A stretch of DNA of 16,340 nucleotides from Oscillospiraceae bacterium (GCA_017408185.1 JAFQVE010000272.1:1-16340); one strand, 5' to 3'; counted from the first letter of the stretch, positions 5,432 through 14,072 are shown. The notes: a model not told the origin generated them from the letters alone. Numbers and translations: made by a program.

Positions 5432-7660
5432 GTGAAAAAAATTCATGCTGACATAAGAATACACGGAATAGTTCAGGGCGTCGGTTTTCGTCCCTTTGTG
5501 CATAAAATTGCGCGAGGGCTTTCGCTTTCGGGTACGGTATGCAATACCTCTTTTGGCGCAGAGGTTTCACTTGAGGGATGGGAGCACGATATAGACTCTT
5601 TCTGCAGCGAGATAAAGCACAACGCCCCGCCTCTTGCGCTTATAGAAAAGGTGGATATAAAAAAGAGCGACACTCTTTGCGGATTTTCCGGTTTCTGCAT
5701 TGTGGAGAGCGAGAAGGGAAAAGTTCGGAGAACTCTTATCTCTCCGGATATAGCTGTGTGCGATGATTGCCTGAGCGAGCTTTACGATAAATCAGACCGC
5801 AGATATCGCTATCCGTTTATCAATTGTACAAACTGCGGTCCGCGCTTTACCATAACGCGTGATATTCCGTATGACCGCAAAAATACTACAATGGCACCGT
5901 TTTCAATGTGCCGGGACTGTGAAAAGGAATACGGTGATATAGCAAACCGCCGCTATCACGCCCAGCCGGATTGCTGTGAGGTATGCGGACCTCGTCTTTT
6001 TCTTCTTGACAGTGACGGGAAAGAGCTTTCCGGAGATGCAATCCTGCTTGCGCGGGAAAGAATCCTGCGCGGGGAAATTGTTGCGGTTAAGGGGCTTGGC
6101 GGGTATCATCTTGCCTGCCGCGCAGATGATGCAGAGACAGTGCACCGTCTGCGTGAAAGAAAAAAGCGGGATGAAAAGCCGTTTGCCATAATGTGCCGTG
6201 ATGTTGGAACGGCGGAATGGTTTGTTGAGCTTTCAGAGGAAGAGAAAAGCCTTCTCACCTCGCCACAGCGGCCGATTGTCCTTCTTAAAAAGAGAGAAAA
6301 GAGTTCTTTTTTGCATATAAGCGAAAATTCACGTCTTGGCATTATGCTTCCGTACACTCCGATGCATTATCTTTTGCTTGAGGATGAGCTTTCCTGCGTT
6401 GTAATGACAAGCGCCAACATTTCTGATTTTCCGATTGTATATAAGGATGATGTTGCACTGAAAGCTCTTTCCGGCATTGCGGATTTCTTTCTTTTGCACA
6501 ACCGCGAGATTCACACACGCTGTGATGATTCGCTTATGTGGGTGTATGATAAAGAGCCGTATTTTGCACGACGAAGCCGCGGATATGTACCGTATCCGGT
6601 AACGCTTACAAGGGAGATTGTACCTGTTCTTGCGTGCGGGGCAGAGCAGAAAGCCTCGTTCACGCTTACGCGCGGACATCATGCGTTTCCGTCACGTCAT
6701 ATCGGCGACCTTAAAAATCTTGAAACATTAGAGGATTTTGAAGAACAAACAGCGCATTTTGAGAATATATTTGATACAAAACCAAGCGTTTTAGCGTGCG
6801 ATATGCATCCTGATTATATGTCGTCGGCGTATGCACAAGAGCGTGCGGAAAAGCAAAAAATTCCGCTTGTGCGGGTGCAACACCACCACGCACATATGTG
6901 CGCCTGTATGGCGGATAACGGGTTTGACGGCGAGTGCATCGGTATCATCTGGGACGGCACGGGATATGGCACCGACGGAAAAATATGGGGAGCGGAGTTT
7001 CTGGCCGGCTCTTTTTCGGGTTTCCGGCGGCTCGGAAGCATCCGTCCGATAAAGCTTCTGGGGGGCGACCGGGCATCAAAAGAAATTTCACGCATCGCCG
7101 CATCACTTATGCTCGATGCCGGGCTTGAGTGTGATGACGCCGTTGCAGAAAGAATACTCCAAAGCGGCATAAACTGTCCCGCAGTGACAAGCATGGGGCG
7201 GCTTTTTGACGGAATTGCTGCAATTCTCGGTATACGGGAGCGGGTTTCTTACGAAGGTCAGGCGGCAACGCTTTTTGAAGCAATGGCAGATGAGAATGAG
7301 CGCGGGGATTACCCGTATGAAATAACAGAAAAAGACGGAATGTATGTTTTTGACTGGCGCGAAATGATTTGCGGGATTGTGCGCGATAAAGAAAACGTGC
7401 GCGATATCGGCAAAATATGTGCGGCGTTTATGAACACTCTCGTATCCTTCGCCGTAGAAATGGCAAAAAAAATCGCGTCAGATACGGGAATCAGAACCGT
7501 TGCGCTCTCCGGCGGAACATTCCAGAATATGTATTTGCTGGAAAGGCTTCATCCGGCACTTGAAAAAGCAGGCTTTAAGGTTCTTGTGCATCATCGCGTG
7601 GCGGCAAATGACGAGGGAATAAGCCTTGGTCAGGCACTTGTTGCCGCGCATTCCCGATAA
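5432..7660 (+). CDS. hypF: Carbamoyltransferase HypF
   Basis: The 742-residue product uses carbamoyl phosphate and ATP to carbamoylate the C-terminal cysteine of HypE, the source of the cyanide ligands of [NiFe]-hydrogenase. Domains in order: acylphosphatase-like (1-90) with VQGVGFRP, catalytic R20 and N38; four CX2C zinc pairs (C110/113, C132/135, C160/163, C182/185); a YrdC-like domain (about 200-385; KGLGGYHLACRA, KPFAIMCR); and a Kae1-like domain with HHHAH (484-488) and WDGTGYGTDG. The C-terminus has the family motif ALSGGTFQN. Length is typical. The start is GTG 5432, with GGGAG 6 nt upstream. It heads hypFCDE; hypC follows after 29 nt. No convincing + strand promoter is seen in the ~110 bp shared with rubrerythrin. 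Confidence 0.97.
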   Translation: MKKIHADIRIHGIVQGVGFRPFVHKIARGLSLSGTVCNTSFGAEVSLEGWEHDIDSFCSEIKHNAPPLALIEKVDIKKSDTLCGFSGFCIVESEKGKVRRTLISPDIAVCDDCLSELYDKSDRRYRYPFINCTNCGPRFTITRDIPYDRKNTTMAPFSMCRDCEKEYGDIANRRYHAQPDCCEVCGPRLFLLDSDGKELSGDAILLARERILRGEIVAVKGLGGYHLACRADDAETVHRLRERKKRDEKPFAIMCRDVGTAEWFVELSEEEKSLLTSPQRPIVLLKKREKSSFLHISENSRLGIMLPYTPMHYLLLEDELSCVVMTSANISDFPIVYKDDVALKALSGIADFFLLHNREIHTRCDDSLMWVYDKEPYFARRSRGYVPYPVTLTREIVPVLACGAEQKASFTLTRGHHAFPSRHIGDLKNLETLEDFEEQTAHFENIFDTKPSVLACDMHPDYMSSAYAQERAEKQKIPLVRVQHHHAHMCACMADNGFDGECIGIIWDGTGYGTDGKIWGAEFLAGSFSGFRRLGSIRPIKLLGGDRASKEISRIAASLMLDAGLECDDAVAERILQSGINCPAVTSMGRLFDGIAAILGIRERVSYEGQAATLFEAMADENERGDYPYEITEKDGMYVFDWREMICGIVRDKENVRDIGKICAAFMNTLVSFAVEMAKKIASDTGIRTVALSGGTFQNMYLLERLHPALEKAGFKVLVHHRVAANDEGISLGQALVAAHSR

Positions 7661-7689
7661 AAGTAAAATAAAGAAGAGGTAATTTTAAA

Positions 7690-7917
7690 ATGTGTCTTGC
7701 AATACCGCTTAAAATAACAGAAATCAACGGAAACGAAGCCGTGGGAGAGAGAAGCGGCGTGCGGAGAAAAATCCGTCTTGATTTTATAGAAAATCCAAAG
7801 CTCGGAGAATATGTAATTGTTCATGCCGGGTTTGCGATAGAGCGCCTTGGTGCAGAGCAGGCGCAGAAGAGCATCCGCGCCGCCGAGGAGGTAGAAAATG
7901 AGCTTGGAAAACTTTAA
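7690..7917 (+). CDS. hypC: Hydrogenase maturation chaperone HypC
   Basis: The 75-residue product is a HypC/HupF-type chaperone. It begins MCLAIPLKI; C2, which becomes the N-terminal cysteine after methionine removal, binds the Fe(CN)2CO unit with HypD and then the hydrogenase large-subunit precursor. Length is typical (70-95 residues). A GAAGAGG site lies about 10 nt before the ATG. Its last 20 bases overlap the start of hypD, in a different frame, which points to translational coupling of these two complex partners. Confidence 0.96.
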   Translation: MCLAIPLKITEINGNEAVGERSGVRRKIRLDFIENPKLGEYVIVHAGFAIERLGAEQAQKSIRAAEEVENELGKL

Positions 7918-8968
7918 TCCGACAGAAATCCTATCCGAAATCTCCCGGATGGAATTACCGCAGCTCAACCTTATGGAGGTTTGCGGAACACACACAATGG
8001 CAATTGCAAAATCCGGTCTTCGTTCCTCTCTTCCCGAAAACGTAAAGCTTCTCTCTGGGCCGGGGTGTCCCGTATGCGTTACGCCGTCAGGCGTGATTGA
8101 TGAAATTCTCGCACTTGCAATGCGTTCGGATGTGATAATTGCAACCTACGGAGATATGATAAAGGTTCCCGGAAGCGTTCACGGCAAAAGCCTTGCGAGC
8201 GTACGCGCACTTGGTGCGCGAGTAGAGGTGGTGTATTCACCGCTGGATGCTGTGGCTCTTGCGGAAAAGAATAAGGGAGATGAGGTTGTTTTCCTCGGTG
8301 CGGGTTTTGAAACAACGGCACCGGGAACCGCTGCGGCAATCGGCGCCGCAAAGGACGGGGGAATAACGAACTTTTCCGTGCTGTCTATGCTGAAAACCGT
8401 AGAGCCTGCTCTTCGTGCACTTATCGCACAAGAGGATTTTGCCGTTTCCGGATTTCTTTGCCCCGGGCACGTTGCAACGGTTATCGGCGCGAATGCGTTT
8501 TCATTCCTTGCAGAGGAATATAACATACCGTGCGTTGTCGGCGGCTTTGAGCCGCGTGAGATTCTCGACGCGGTTTACCGCTTGCTTTTGCAGATAAAGA
8601 GCGGCAAGGCGCGCCTTGAAAATGCATATCCAAATGCCGTCAGGGCAGAGGGAAACCCGCTTGCACGAAAAATTATGGAAAAATATCTCATGCCGCGAAC
8701 AGACATCTGGCGCGGGCTTGGTGAGATTCCGATGAGCGGGCTGTGCTTACGCGAAGAATATTCTGATTTTGATGCCGAGCGCAAATTTGCAATTACTTAT
8801 AAAAACACAGAGGACACAGGTGCGTGCCGGTGCGGAGATGTTATCTGCGGACGGCTTTCACCGCGTGAGTGTCCTATGTTCGGAAAGGCGTGTACACCGG
8901 AAAACCCGGTCGGCCCGTGTATGGTATCGGGAGAGGGTGCGTGCGCCGCAATGTACAAATATATGTAA
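7898..8968 (+). CDS. hypD: Hydrogenase maturation factor HypD
   Basis: The 356-residue product is the Fe-S scaffold on which the Fe(CN)2CO group is built together with HypC. The central cysteines are C29 (MEVCGTHT), C57 and C60 (GPGCPVC). Other family motifs are GAGFETTAPGTA, GFLCPGHVA and GGFEPREI. The C-terminal cysteine set for the [4Fe-4S] cluster follows in ACRCGDVICG, RECPMFGKAC and GPCMVSGEGAC. Length is normal. The GAGGAGG ribosome binding site lies inside hypC, so the two genes are coupled. hypE starts 84 nt downstream. Confidence 0.97.
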   Translation: MSLENFNPTEILSEISRMELPQLNLMEVCGTHTMAIAKSGLRSSLPENVKLLSGPGCPVCVTPSGVIDEILALAMRSDVIIATYGDMIKVPGSVHGKSLASVRALGARVEVVYSPLDAVALAEKNKGDEVVFLGAGFETTAPGTAAAIGAAKDGGITNFSVLSMLKTVEPALRALIAQEDFAVSGFLCPGHVATVIGANAFSFLAEEYNIPCVVGGFEPREILDAVYRLLLQIKSGKARLENAYPNAVRAEGNPLARKIMEKYLMPRTDIWRGLGEIPMSGLCLREEYSDFDAERKFAITYKNTEDTGACRCGDVICGRLSPRECPMFGKACTPENPVGPCMVSGEGACAAMYKYM

Positions 8969-9052
8969 CACATGAAAAAAAGAAGGTTTGCTTCACACAT
9001 ATTCTGAGGCTTGCCGAAGAATCTCATAATCAAAAGAAACGGAGCGAAAACC

Positions 9053-10051
9053 ATGGACGAAATAATAACTCTTGATTACGGTAGCGGAGGGAAAAAAACC
9101 TCCGAGCTTATAGATAATCTTATCGTAAAAAATTTAAGTAACAGCGCGCTTTCCGCGCTTGGCGACGGAGCAGTGCTTCAAGGCGCGGAAAAGCTTGTTT
9201 TTTCTACCGACAGCTTTGTTGTATCTCCATGCTTTTTTCCGGGCGGGGATATCGGAAAGCTCTCCGTTTGCGGTACCGTAAACGATGTTGCAATGTCGGG
9301 AGGTATTCCGAAATACTTAAGCCTTTCGTTTATCATTGAAGAAGGCTTTGCAACTGGAGATCTCGAAAAAATCATTCTTTCAATTAAAAAAACCGCCGAA
9401 AAGGCGGGTGTTTCTGTCGTTACGGGTGACACAAAGGTTGTCGAGCGCGGACGCGGTGACGGTATATATATAAACACAGCGGGAATAGGCTTTCTCGCTC
9501 ATAACAATCTTTCGCCGAAGAATATCCGTGAGGGGGACAAGCTTATCATTTCCGGCACTGCGGGGGATCACGGCGCGGCGGTAATGCTTGCGCGCGAGAA
9601 AAGCCTTGTGGAAAGCGAGATTTTGTCTGACTGCACTCCTCTTGCTGCGCTTTCGCAGAAGCTTTATCCGCTGGGAGAAAGCCTTCGCGTCTTGCGTGAC
9701 CCCACCCGCGGCGGTGTTGCTACAACGCTTTGTGAGTTTGTGGAGGGAACCGGTCTCACAATAGAGCTTTACGAGCGCGATATTCCCGTGCGCGATGATG
9801 TTTCGGCGGCGTGCGAGATTCTCGGTCTTGACCCGCTTTACTGCGCGTGTGAGGGCAAGCTTTTGTGCGTTGTATCTTCTGAGTGTGCAGATGAGGCACT
9901 TTCGATTATGCGAAGTACCGAAGAGGGAAGAAATGCCGCAATAATCGGAGAGGTAACGGCATCGCGCCCCGGACGCGTGCTTGTGCATGGCGAGCTTGGA
10001 ACGCGCATTGCCGCAAAGCTTAGCGGCGCGCTTCTGCCGAGAATATGCTGA
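9053..10051 (+). CDS. hypE: Hydrogenase maturation factor HypE
   Basis: The 332-residue product is a PurM-like ATPase that dehydrates the carbamoyl group received from HypF to a thiocyanate and donates cyanide to iron on HypCD. It has the glycine-rich start DYGSGGKKTSELI, metal and ATP motifs such as FSTDSFVVSP and GGDIGKLSVCGTVNDVAMSGG, and RDPTRGGVATTLCE. It ends in the invariant PRIC with C332 as the carbamoylated residue. ATG 9053 is chosen over an in-frame ATG at 9011 because GGAGCG lies 8 nt upstream and the family N-terminus begins here. It is the last gene of hypFCDE; the stop is 34 bp from the stop of the convergent CrtO-like gene, with no clear terminator between. Confidence 0.97.
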   Translation: MDEIITLDYGSGGKKTSELIDNLIVKNLSNSALSALGDGAVLQGAEKLVFSTDSFVVSPCFFPGGDIGKLSVCGTVNDVAMSGGIPKYLSLSFIIEEGFATGDLEKIILSIKKTAEKAGVSVVTGDTKVVERGRGDGIYINTAGIGFLAHNNLSPKNIREGDKLIISGTAGDHGAAVMLAREKSLVESEILSDCTPLAALSQKLYPLGESLRVLRDPTRGGVATTLCEFVEGTGLTIELYERDIPVRDDVSAACEILGLDPLYCACEGKLLCVVSSECADEALSIMRSTEEGRNAAIIGEVTASRPGRVLVHGELGTRIAAKLSGALLPRIC

Positions 10052-10085
10052 TGAGGAAGATTGAGAAAATTTGCCTTTTATGATA

Positions 10086-10655
10086 TTAAACTATGGCTTT
10101 TGATTTCCTGTTCATTCTTTTTAAAATCATTTGAAGTTTAGGTATATTATATCGCAATACTACCGTCGGCAGTATATTCAAAAACAAATTAACTACCGCG
10201 ACGGGTAGTGCAATCGAAAATGCACAAACATTCGGTATAAACAACATTGGTAAAAAGCCAATTGGATAGGACAATCTGTGAGTGAGCACGCCTTTATTAC
10301 ATTCGATAATAAATCTTTCTATGTACTCAGGACTGCTTGGGCTTGCCAAATTCTTTTTACTAAAGCCACTCAGACCGCCAAGCTCCCATACTTTGTCCTT
10401 CCAACTGCGCACCTTTATTTTTTTGTAAAGTGTTTTTTCAAACTCTGATACGTTGTATAATGGATTTTCGGTACCAAAAAGTTTATCCGGCATCTTGTTT
10501 ATGATAATGGCGATAAGCCCATCAAGCGCAAATTGCAAAGAAGTGCACACAACTGCTAAAATGATTATATTATACCAAGCGGCAGTGCCTGATATTATGT
10601 TTATTACCGATATGATAAACATTGCAATACCAATTACTATCAGATAAAATTTCAT
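10086..10655 (-). CDS. CrtO-like membrane acyltransferase
   Basis: The 189-residue product has two N-terminal membrane segments (5-25 and 29-52), a central polar part, and one or two C-terminal membrane segments. It resembles the glycosyl-4,4'-diaponeurosporenoate acyltransferase family (CrtO of Staphylococcus): a W-K-D region (KVRSWKDKVWELGG), then SPEYIERFIIECNKGVLTHRL, then RYNIPKL near the end, matching the order RKWKH, EIEKMIIETKRAELIHW and RYNRPRL that I recall for CrtO. The family attaches a fatty acyl chain to a glycosylated carotenoid; the substrate here is unknown and no carotenoid genes are in view. The gene overlaps the stop of the PlsC-like gene by ATGA, so it is translationally coupled and third in the operon. 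Family call fairly good, function inferred. Confidence 0.7.
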   Translation of the reverse strand: MKFYLIVIGIAMFIISVINIISGTAAWYNIIILAVVCTSLQFALDGLIAIIINKMPDKLFGTENPLYNVSEFEKTLYKKIKVRSWKDKVWELGGLSGFSKKNLASPSSPEYIERFIIECNKGVLTHRLSYPIGFLPMLFIPNVCAFSIALPVAVVNLFLNILPTVVLRYNIPKLQMILKRMNRKSKAIV

Positions 10656-11482
10656 AACGTACTGTACTCCAAAGGCTTCCCGTAAAATTCTTCATAGGTC
10701 TTAACCCAAGCATTGTAATTTTTGTTTTTCATATCATTTTTCGCTTCGCCTCGTGAAAGGGTTTTATCGGGATAGATAGCCGGTAATATGTGAAGCGTAT
10801 ATTCCTGAACAGGAAATCCGTCACCGTCAAGATGGTCGCTGTCTTGCATTGTAATGAATATTGGTACAACCGGTGCGTTGTTTCTTACCGCAAGTGAAAA
10901 TGCACCGTCCTGCATCGGACGAGGCTTTTTGTAGTTCCACCACATACCTTGCTCAGGATATATGAGTATCGTTTCGCCACGCTTTAAAAGTTCGGCAAAC
11001 GCCTTCATAAACTTCACCATTGTTGCTTTTTGGCTTGACAGCGGCAACGTGTTGCAATGTCTCATAAAAAGTCCAAAGGGTTTCGGTGGGTTGGTATAGT
11101 TTCCTTCACGAATAACCTTGTAAAGCATTTTGCCGTTCATATAATCACGAAGTGCAACCCATACTGCATAGTTGTCGGTGATGCTGAAATGATTACAGGT
11201 AACAATCTTACCGCCTTTAACTGCGGAAAAATTTTCAATACCACGAACCTCTTTTATAATTAGCTGTCTATCAGCTATCATTTTATCAAAGAACCTTGCG
11301 CCAAATATATTAGCTATCTTATTCTTTATTTTATTTGAAAATTTCTCATTCAGATAATCAATTTTATCCGGCATAAGCGGATAGGTTTCGGGATCATCTT
11401 CAATATCAAGATGCCACAGTTCCTGTTTTTCAAGTTCTGCAATTCTTTTGATAAGTTCTAATTTATGAGCAGCTTTCTCCAT
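10652..11482 (-). CDS. PlsC-like 1-acyl-glycerol-3-phosphate acyltransferase family protein
   Basis: The 276-residue product is an LPLAT/PlsC-family acyltransferase, which moves a fatty acyl group to a lipid hydroxyl. The catalytic NHX4D motif is H98-F-S-I-T-D103, and the EGT-like acceptor motif is YPEQGMWW with E177. Blocks around LPLSSQK and PVVPIFITM fit the family. It is longer than minimal PlsC because of a ~70-residue charged N-terminal part, and it lacks an obvious transmembrane helix. An AGAGGA site lies in the end of the upstream glycosyltransferase gene, 4 bp away. The neighbours (glycosyltransferase and CrtO-like acyltransferase) suggest acylation of a glycolipid rather than bulk phosphatidate synthesis; this is inference. 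Confidence 0.88.
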   Translation of the reverse strand: MEKAAHKLELIKRIAELEKQELWHLDIEDDPETYPLMPDKIDYLNEKFSNKIKNKIANIFGARFFDKMIADRQLIIKEVRGIENFSAVKGGKIVTCNHFSITDNYAVWVALRDYMNGKMLYKVIREGNYTNPPKPFGLFMRHCNTLPLSSQKATMVKFMKAFAELLKRGETILIYPEQGMWWNYKKPRPMQDGAFSLAVRNNAPVVPIFITMQDSDHLDGDGFPVQEYTLHILPAIYPDKTLSRGEAKNDMKNKNYNAWVKTYEEFYGKPLEYSTL

Positions 11483-11486
11483 AAGC

Positions 11487-12416
11487 TTATCCTCTTACGC
11501 TGAGCTTCTTGGCGAAGGTATTATCGGACGCAACGATTCTGTTTGCGTGTAAAAGAATCTCCTTTGCCATCGTATCGCCCGCAGCTTTCTCTTTTTCTCC
11601 AAACTTTGCTTTTCTGTCGAGTATCAATTCATAAAACAGGGAAAGTTTTGCGTATTCCCAAAAACATTCTCCGTCTATCACGTCATCATACTGCCAGGGC
11701 TTTTTATAAAGGTTATAGTGAACAATATTTTTATTGCCTTCGCAAATACTCTCTGTAGGAGATTTATTCCAACCGCTCGGTAGGATATGTGTTTTTTCAA
11801 AGCAAAGATAATTGAGATATGCTTGATCCGGGTCAAGCAGGTCAAAGTCGTATTCCGTTATAAGCTTTATAAATTTGTTTTCGATATCATTTTTCCTGAA
11901 TTTCTCTAAGCTGATAACCAAAACCCCTGCATTAAAATACGTGTCGGGATTAACACCGATCGCTTTTTTGGCATAGGTTCTGAATTCTCTTGTGTTGCAC
12001 ACATATTGATCGGGAACTGCACCCAGTATATTGTCCCCGAGTTCAGTATTGTAAAGTTCCGATATATCACCGAGCACAACAAGATCACAGTCGAGATATA
12101 TAATTTTATCATACTGCGGGAAAAGGGATGCAATAAACAAGCGGTAATAGGTTACAATCGAAAAATGATATACATTCTTAAAGTGAGATTTTATGTTTTT
12201 GACGTTTTCAGAAATATCAATAAAATTAATGGCAAAGCCTTCACGCTCGTTCAGCCTAACCTTTGCGATATTATCAGGACTGAGACCTGTATTCAATATA
12301 ATAATCCTGTAGTTGTAATCCCCGGACGCGTTCGCAATAAGCGAACGGAGGGTAACATCCAGGTAAGGCATATAGTTGTCATCGGTTGAAAATAAAATTG
12401 GGATTTCTCTACTCAT
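11487..12416 (-). CDS. Family 8 glycosyltransferase
   Basis: The 309-residue product is a retaining GT-A glycosyltransferase of family 8. It shows the N-terminal nucleotide-sugar fold (PILFSTDDNYMPYLDVTLRS), the metal-binding D109-x-D111 in YLDCDLVVLGD, the acceptor and active-site region YFNAGVLVISL, the DPDQAYLNY motif and HYNLYKKPW near the C-terminal side. It lacks a signal peptide and is likely cytoplasmic or membrane-associated. The ATG follows AAGGAG by 7 nt, and a promoter lies at 12457-12485. It is first in an operon with the PlsC-like and CrtO-like acyltransferases. The sugar and acceptor cannot be read from the sequence. By eye the operon is more AT-rich than hypFCDE, which could reflect transfer. 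Confidence 0.92.
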   Translation of the reverse strand: MSREIPILFSTDDNYMPYLDVTLRSLIANASGDYNYRIIILNTGLSPDNIAKVRLNEREGFAINFIDISENVKNIKSHFKNVYHFSIVTYYRLFIASLFPQYDKIIYLDCDLVVLGDISELYNTELGDNILGAVPDQYVCNTREFRTYAKKAIGVNPDTYFNAGVLVISLEKFRKNDIENKFIKLITEYDFDLLDPDQAYLNYLCFEKTHILPSGWNKSPTESICEGNKNIVHYNLYKKPWQYDDVIDGECFWEYAKLSLFYELILDRKAKFGEKEKAAGDTMAKEILLHANRIVASDNTFAKKLSVRG

Positions 12417-12456
12417 TTCTCTACTCCTTTGTGTTTGTTTGAAATCATCGAAATTT

Positions 12457-12485
12457 ATTATAGCTTTATAATGACGATGGGTAAA
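12457..12485 (-). promoter_or_regulatory. Promoter of the GT8-PlsC-CrtO operon
   Basis: On the - strand TTTACC (12480-12485) and a perfect TATAAT (12457-12462) with a 17-bp spacer. The -10 box is one arm of a 6-4-6 inverted repeat (12457-12472). Confidence 0.7.
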
Positions 12486-12525
12486 CCTAAGTGTTCGAGA
12501 AGTGTGTCTACATATCGGATTTTGT

Positions 12526-12564
12526 GTCGTAGAATCGTTTTTCTACGACTCTCCGTTTCGGAGA
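12526..12564. repeat. Two adjacent short hairpins
   Basis: GTCGTAGAA 12526-12534 pairs with TTCTACGAC 12541-12549 (9 bp, loop 6); TCTCCG 12550-12555 pairs with CGGAGA 12559-12564 (loop TTT). They abut each other between the terminator at 12574 and the operon promoter at 12485. No T-run follows on either strand and no function is evident. The rest of the 12486-12708 gap shows nothing else convincing. Confidence 0.5.
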
Positions 12565-12573
12565 ATTGCATAA

Positions 12574-12606
12574 AAACGCCCTGTTTCCAAACAAAACAGG
12601 GCGTTT
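12574..12606. terminator. Terminator after marR-degV
   Basis: AAACGCCCTGTTT 12574-12586 and AAACAGGGCGTTT 12594-12606 form a perfect 13-bp stem with a 7-base loop. Read on the - strand it is followed by further T, so it serves the marR-degV transcript, whose last gene ends about 100 bp upstream. Confidence 0.82.
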
Positions 12607-12708
12607 GAAATAAGATTATTAATATATGATGCAAGAACTATCACGATTTGCCCTGCAATGTTGCTCTTTATGTCCTCCATCAAAAATCTCCCTTATTTTG
12701 AACATTAA

Positions 12709-13548
12709 TCAGTTCTTGAAAAAAGCAACCACCACAGCGCCGGGGCCGACATGCGTGCCGATAACACTGCCGATAGTTGTATAACGGACTTCGTTAAGGT
12801 TGTTTTCCCAGATATGCCGGCTGTCTTCGATATATTTCTGCAACAACGCATCCGAAATTCCGCTGTAACCGAGCAATACCGGTTTGTCAAAATCAATACC
12901 TCCGACTTTATCTATCTCCTGAACGAGCAAATTGTTCCCCATTTTGGAGCCACGCGCCTTGCCGAGCATATTGATTTCGCCGTCTGTAACAGAAAGAACA
13001 GGCTTGAGATTAAGCATACTGCCGGCAAATGCCACAGTCTTGGAAATACGGCCGCCGCGTTGGAGATATTCAAGCGTATCAACCAAGGCAACAATGATGA
13101 TTTTTTTCTTTTCTTCTTCCAATATTTGTGCAATTTCTTTTGCGCTCTTTCCTTCGTCGAGCAATCTCAGCGCCAGCTCTGCTAAAATGCCGCTGCCCGT
13201 TGCCGCGCTTGCGCTGTCAACCACATAAATATTTTCATAATCAGCCGCCGCAATGGTGGCGCTTTGATATGTACCGGAAAATTTTGAAGCAAGGGTAATT
13301 ACCACTGCTGCTTCACCGGCTTCCTTCGCTTTCTCAAACTCCTCCGAAAAAGCGTCGGGAGTTGCCTGACTTGTCGCGGGCAAAACATCGCTTTCAATCA
13401 GCTTTTCATAAAAAGTTTTATGATCTATCGTTATACCGTCAATGTATTCTTCGCGGCCAAAGCTGACGGTAAGAGGAACAATATGTACGCGTTCCTTGAT
13501 TTCAGGCACTAAATCTACTGTAGAATCCACAATAATTCTCGTTTTCAT
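12709..13548 (-). CDS. DegV family fatty-acid-binding protein
   Basis: The 279-residue product is a DegV protein; members bind a fatty acid and the FakB type presents it to the kinase FakA for phospholipid synthesis. Visible motifs are VDSTVDL near the start, the T59-S60 pair in PATSQATPDAF, the TLASKFSGTYQSA block, VDSASAATGSG, and LEYLQRGGRIS followed by NLKPVLSVTDGEI. Length is normal. A GAAAGGA site lies 7-8 nt before the ATG. It follows the MarR gene by 28 nt and has a terminator at 12574-12606, so the pair is an operon likely controlled by MarR through the palindromes at 14048-14105. A MarR-type regulator with a fatty-acid-binding protein parallels FabT-like lipid control, which is an inference. 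Confidence 0.94.
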   Translation of the reverse strand: MKTRIIVDSTVDLVPEIKERVHIVPLTVSFGREEYIDGITIDHKTFYEKLIESDVLPATSQATPDAFSEEFEKAKEAGEAAVVITLASKFSGTYQSATIAAADYENIYVVDSASAATGSGILAELALRLLDEGKSAKEIAQILEEEKKKIIIVALVDTLEYLQRGGRISKTVAFAGSMLNLKPVLSVTDGEINMLGKARGSKMGNNLLVQEIDKVGGIDFDKPVLLGYSGISDALLQKYIEDSRHIWENNLNEVRYTTIGSVIGTHVGPGAVVVAFFKN

Positions 13549-13576
13549 TTTTTAATTCCTTTCGCAAAAAACATAT

Positions 13577-14029
13577 TTATTTCTTATTTTCAGAATTCTT
13601 CAAAACAGCGTCCAGGCTTTCGCTGATAACAGCAAGACTGTTATAGAACGCCACTCTCTCTTCTTCGGAAAGACTTACACTGATTGTGTCTAAAACGCCA
13701 TTGATTTTATCGGCAATTTTTTCTCCGACCTCATTGCCTTTATCGGTAAGGATAAGCGGACTCTTATACCGCTTAGCGCTTTTTGATTCACAAATCAGAT
13801 ATTCATTGGTTTCAAGATAATCAAGCGCGCGGGAAATGGTTGCTTTGTCTTCCTCGCAGTGTTCGCAAAGCTCGGTCGCTGTTGCACCTTTGTTGGTGTA
13901 AAGATAATACAGGCAGGAAATATGAGCGCTTCGTAAGCTGTATTCTGCCATTTCCTGATTTTTAATCTTTCGGATGTTTCGGCTGATTCTGTTAATCAAG
14001 ACCGTAAATGTTTCAAATCTGTTTTGCAT
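13577..14029 (-). CDS. MarR family transcriptional regulator
   Basis: The 150-residue product is a winged-helix regulator of the MarR family. The DNA-binding part is visible as the helix-turn-helix around ATATELCEHCEEDKATISRALDYLE (about 49-73), followed by a wing with YKSPLILTDKG; the N- and C-terminal helices would form the dimer interface. Two cysteines (C55, C58) sit in the HTH scaffold and may give redox sensitivity, which is speculation. The GGAGG site lies 7 nt before the ATG. Its promoter is flanked by two near-identical palindromes, so autoregulation is very likely. It is first in an operon with degV. The ligand is unknown. Confidence 0.93.
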   Translation of the reverse strand: MQNRFETFTVLINRISRNIRKIKNQEMAEYSLRSAHISCLYYLYTNKGATATELCEHCEEDKATISRALDYLETNEYLICESKSAKRYKSPLILTDKGNEVGEKIADKINGVLDTISVSLSEEERVAFYNSLAVISESLDAVLKNSENKK

Positions 14030-14047
14030 ATTCTTACCTCCATGTTA

Positions 14048-14067
14048 CTTGTTGATATCTCAACAAG
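14048..14067. promoter_or_regulatory. MarR operator 1 (palindrome)
   Basis: CTTGTTGA-TATC-TCAACAAG: perfect 8-bp arms with a 4-bp centre, placed between the -10 box and the marR start codon. Its arms equal those of the site at 14086-14105; the centres are 38 bp apart. Confidence 0.8.
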
Positions 14068-14072
14068 ATAAA

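Noticed and set aside
9380..9988. A 202-codon - strand open frame inside hypE.
   Set aside because: It is a shadow of hypE, whose motifs are complete; composition is random-like and basic, with no start signal.
12543..12680. A 45-codon - strand ORF (starts MEDIKSNIAGQIVIVL) with a GGGAG site, just after degV.
   Set aside because: About half of it is the translation of the terminator stem at 12574-12606 and the adjoining hairpins, so it is probably not a protein. A start peptide cannot be fully excluded.
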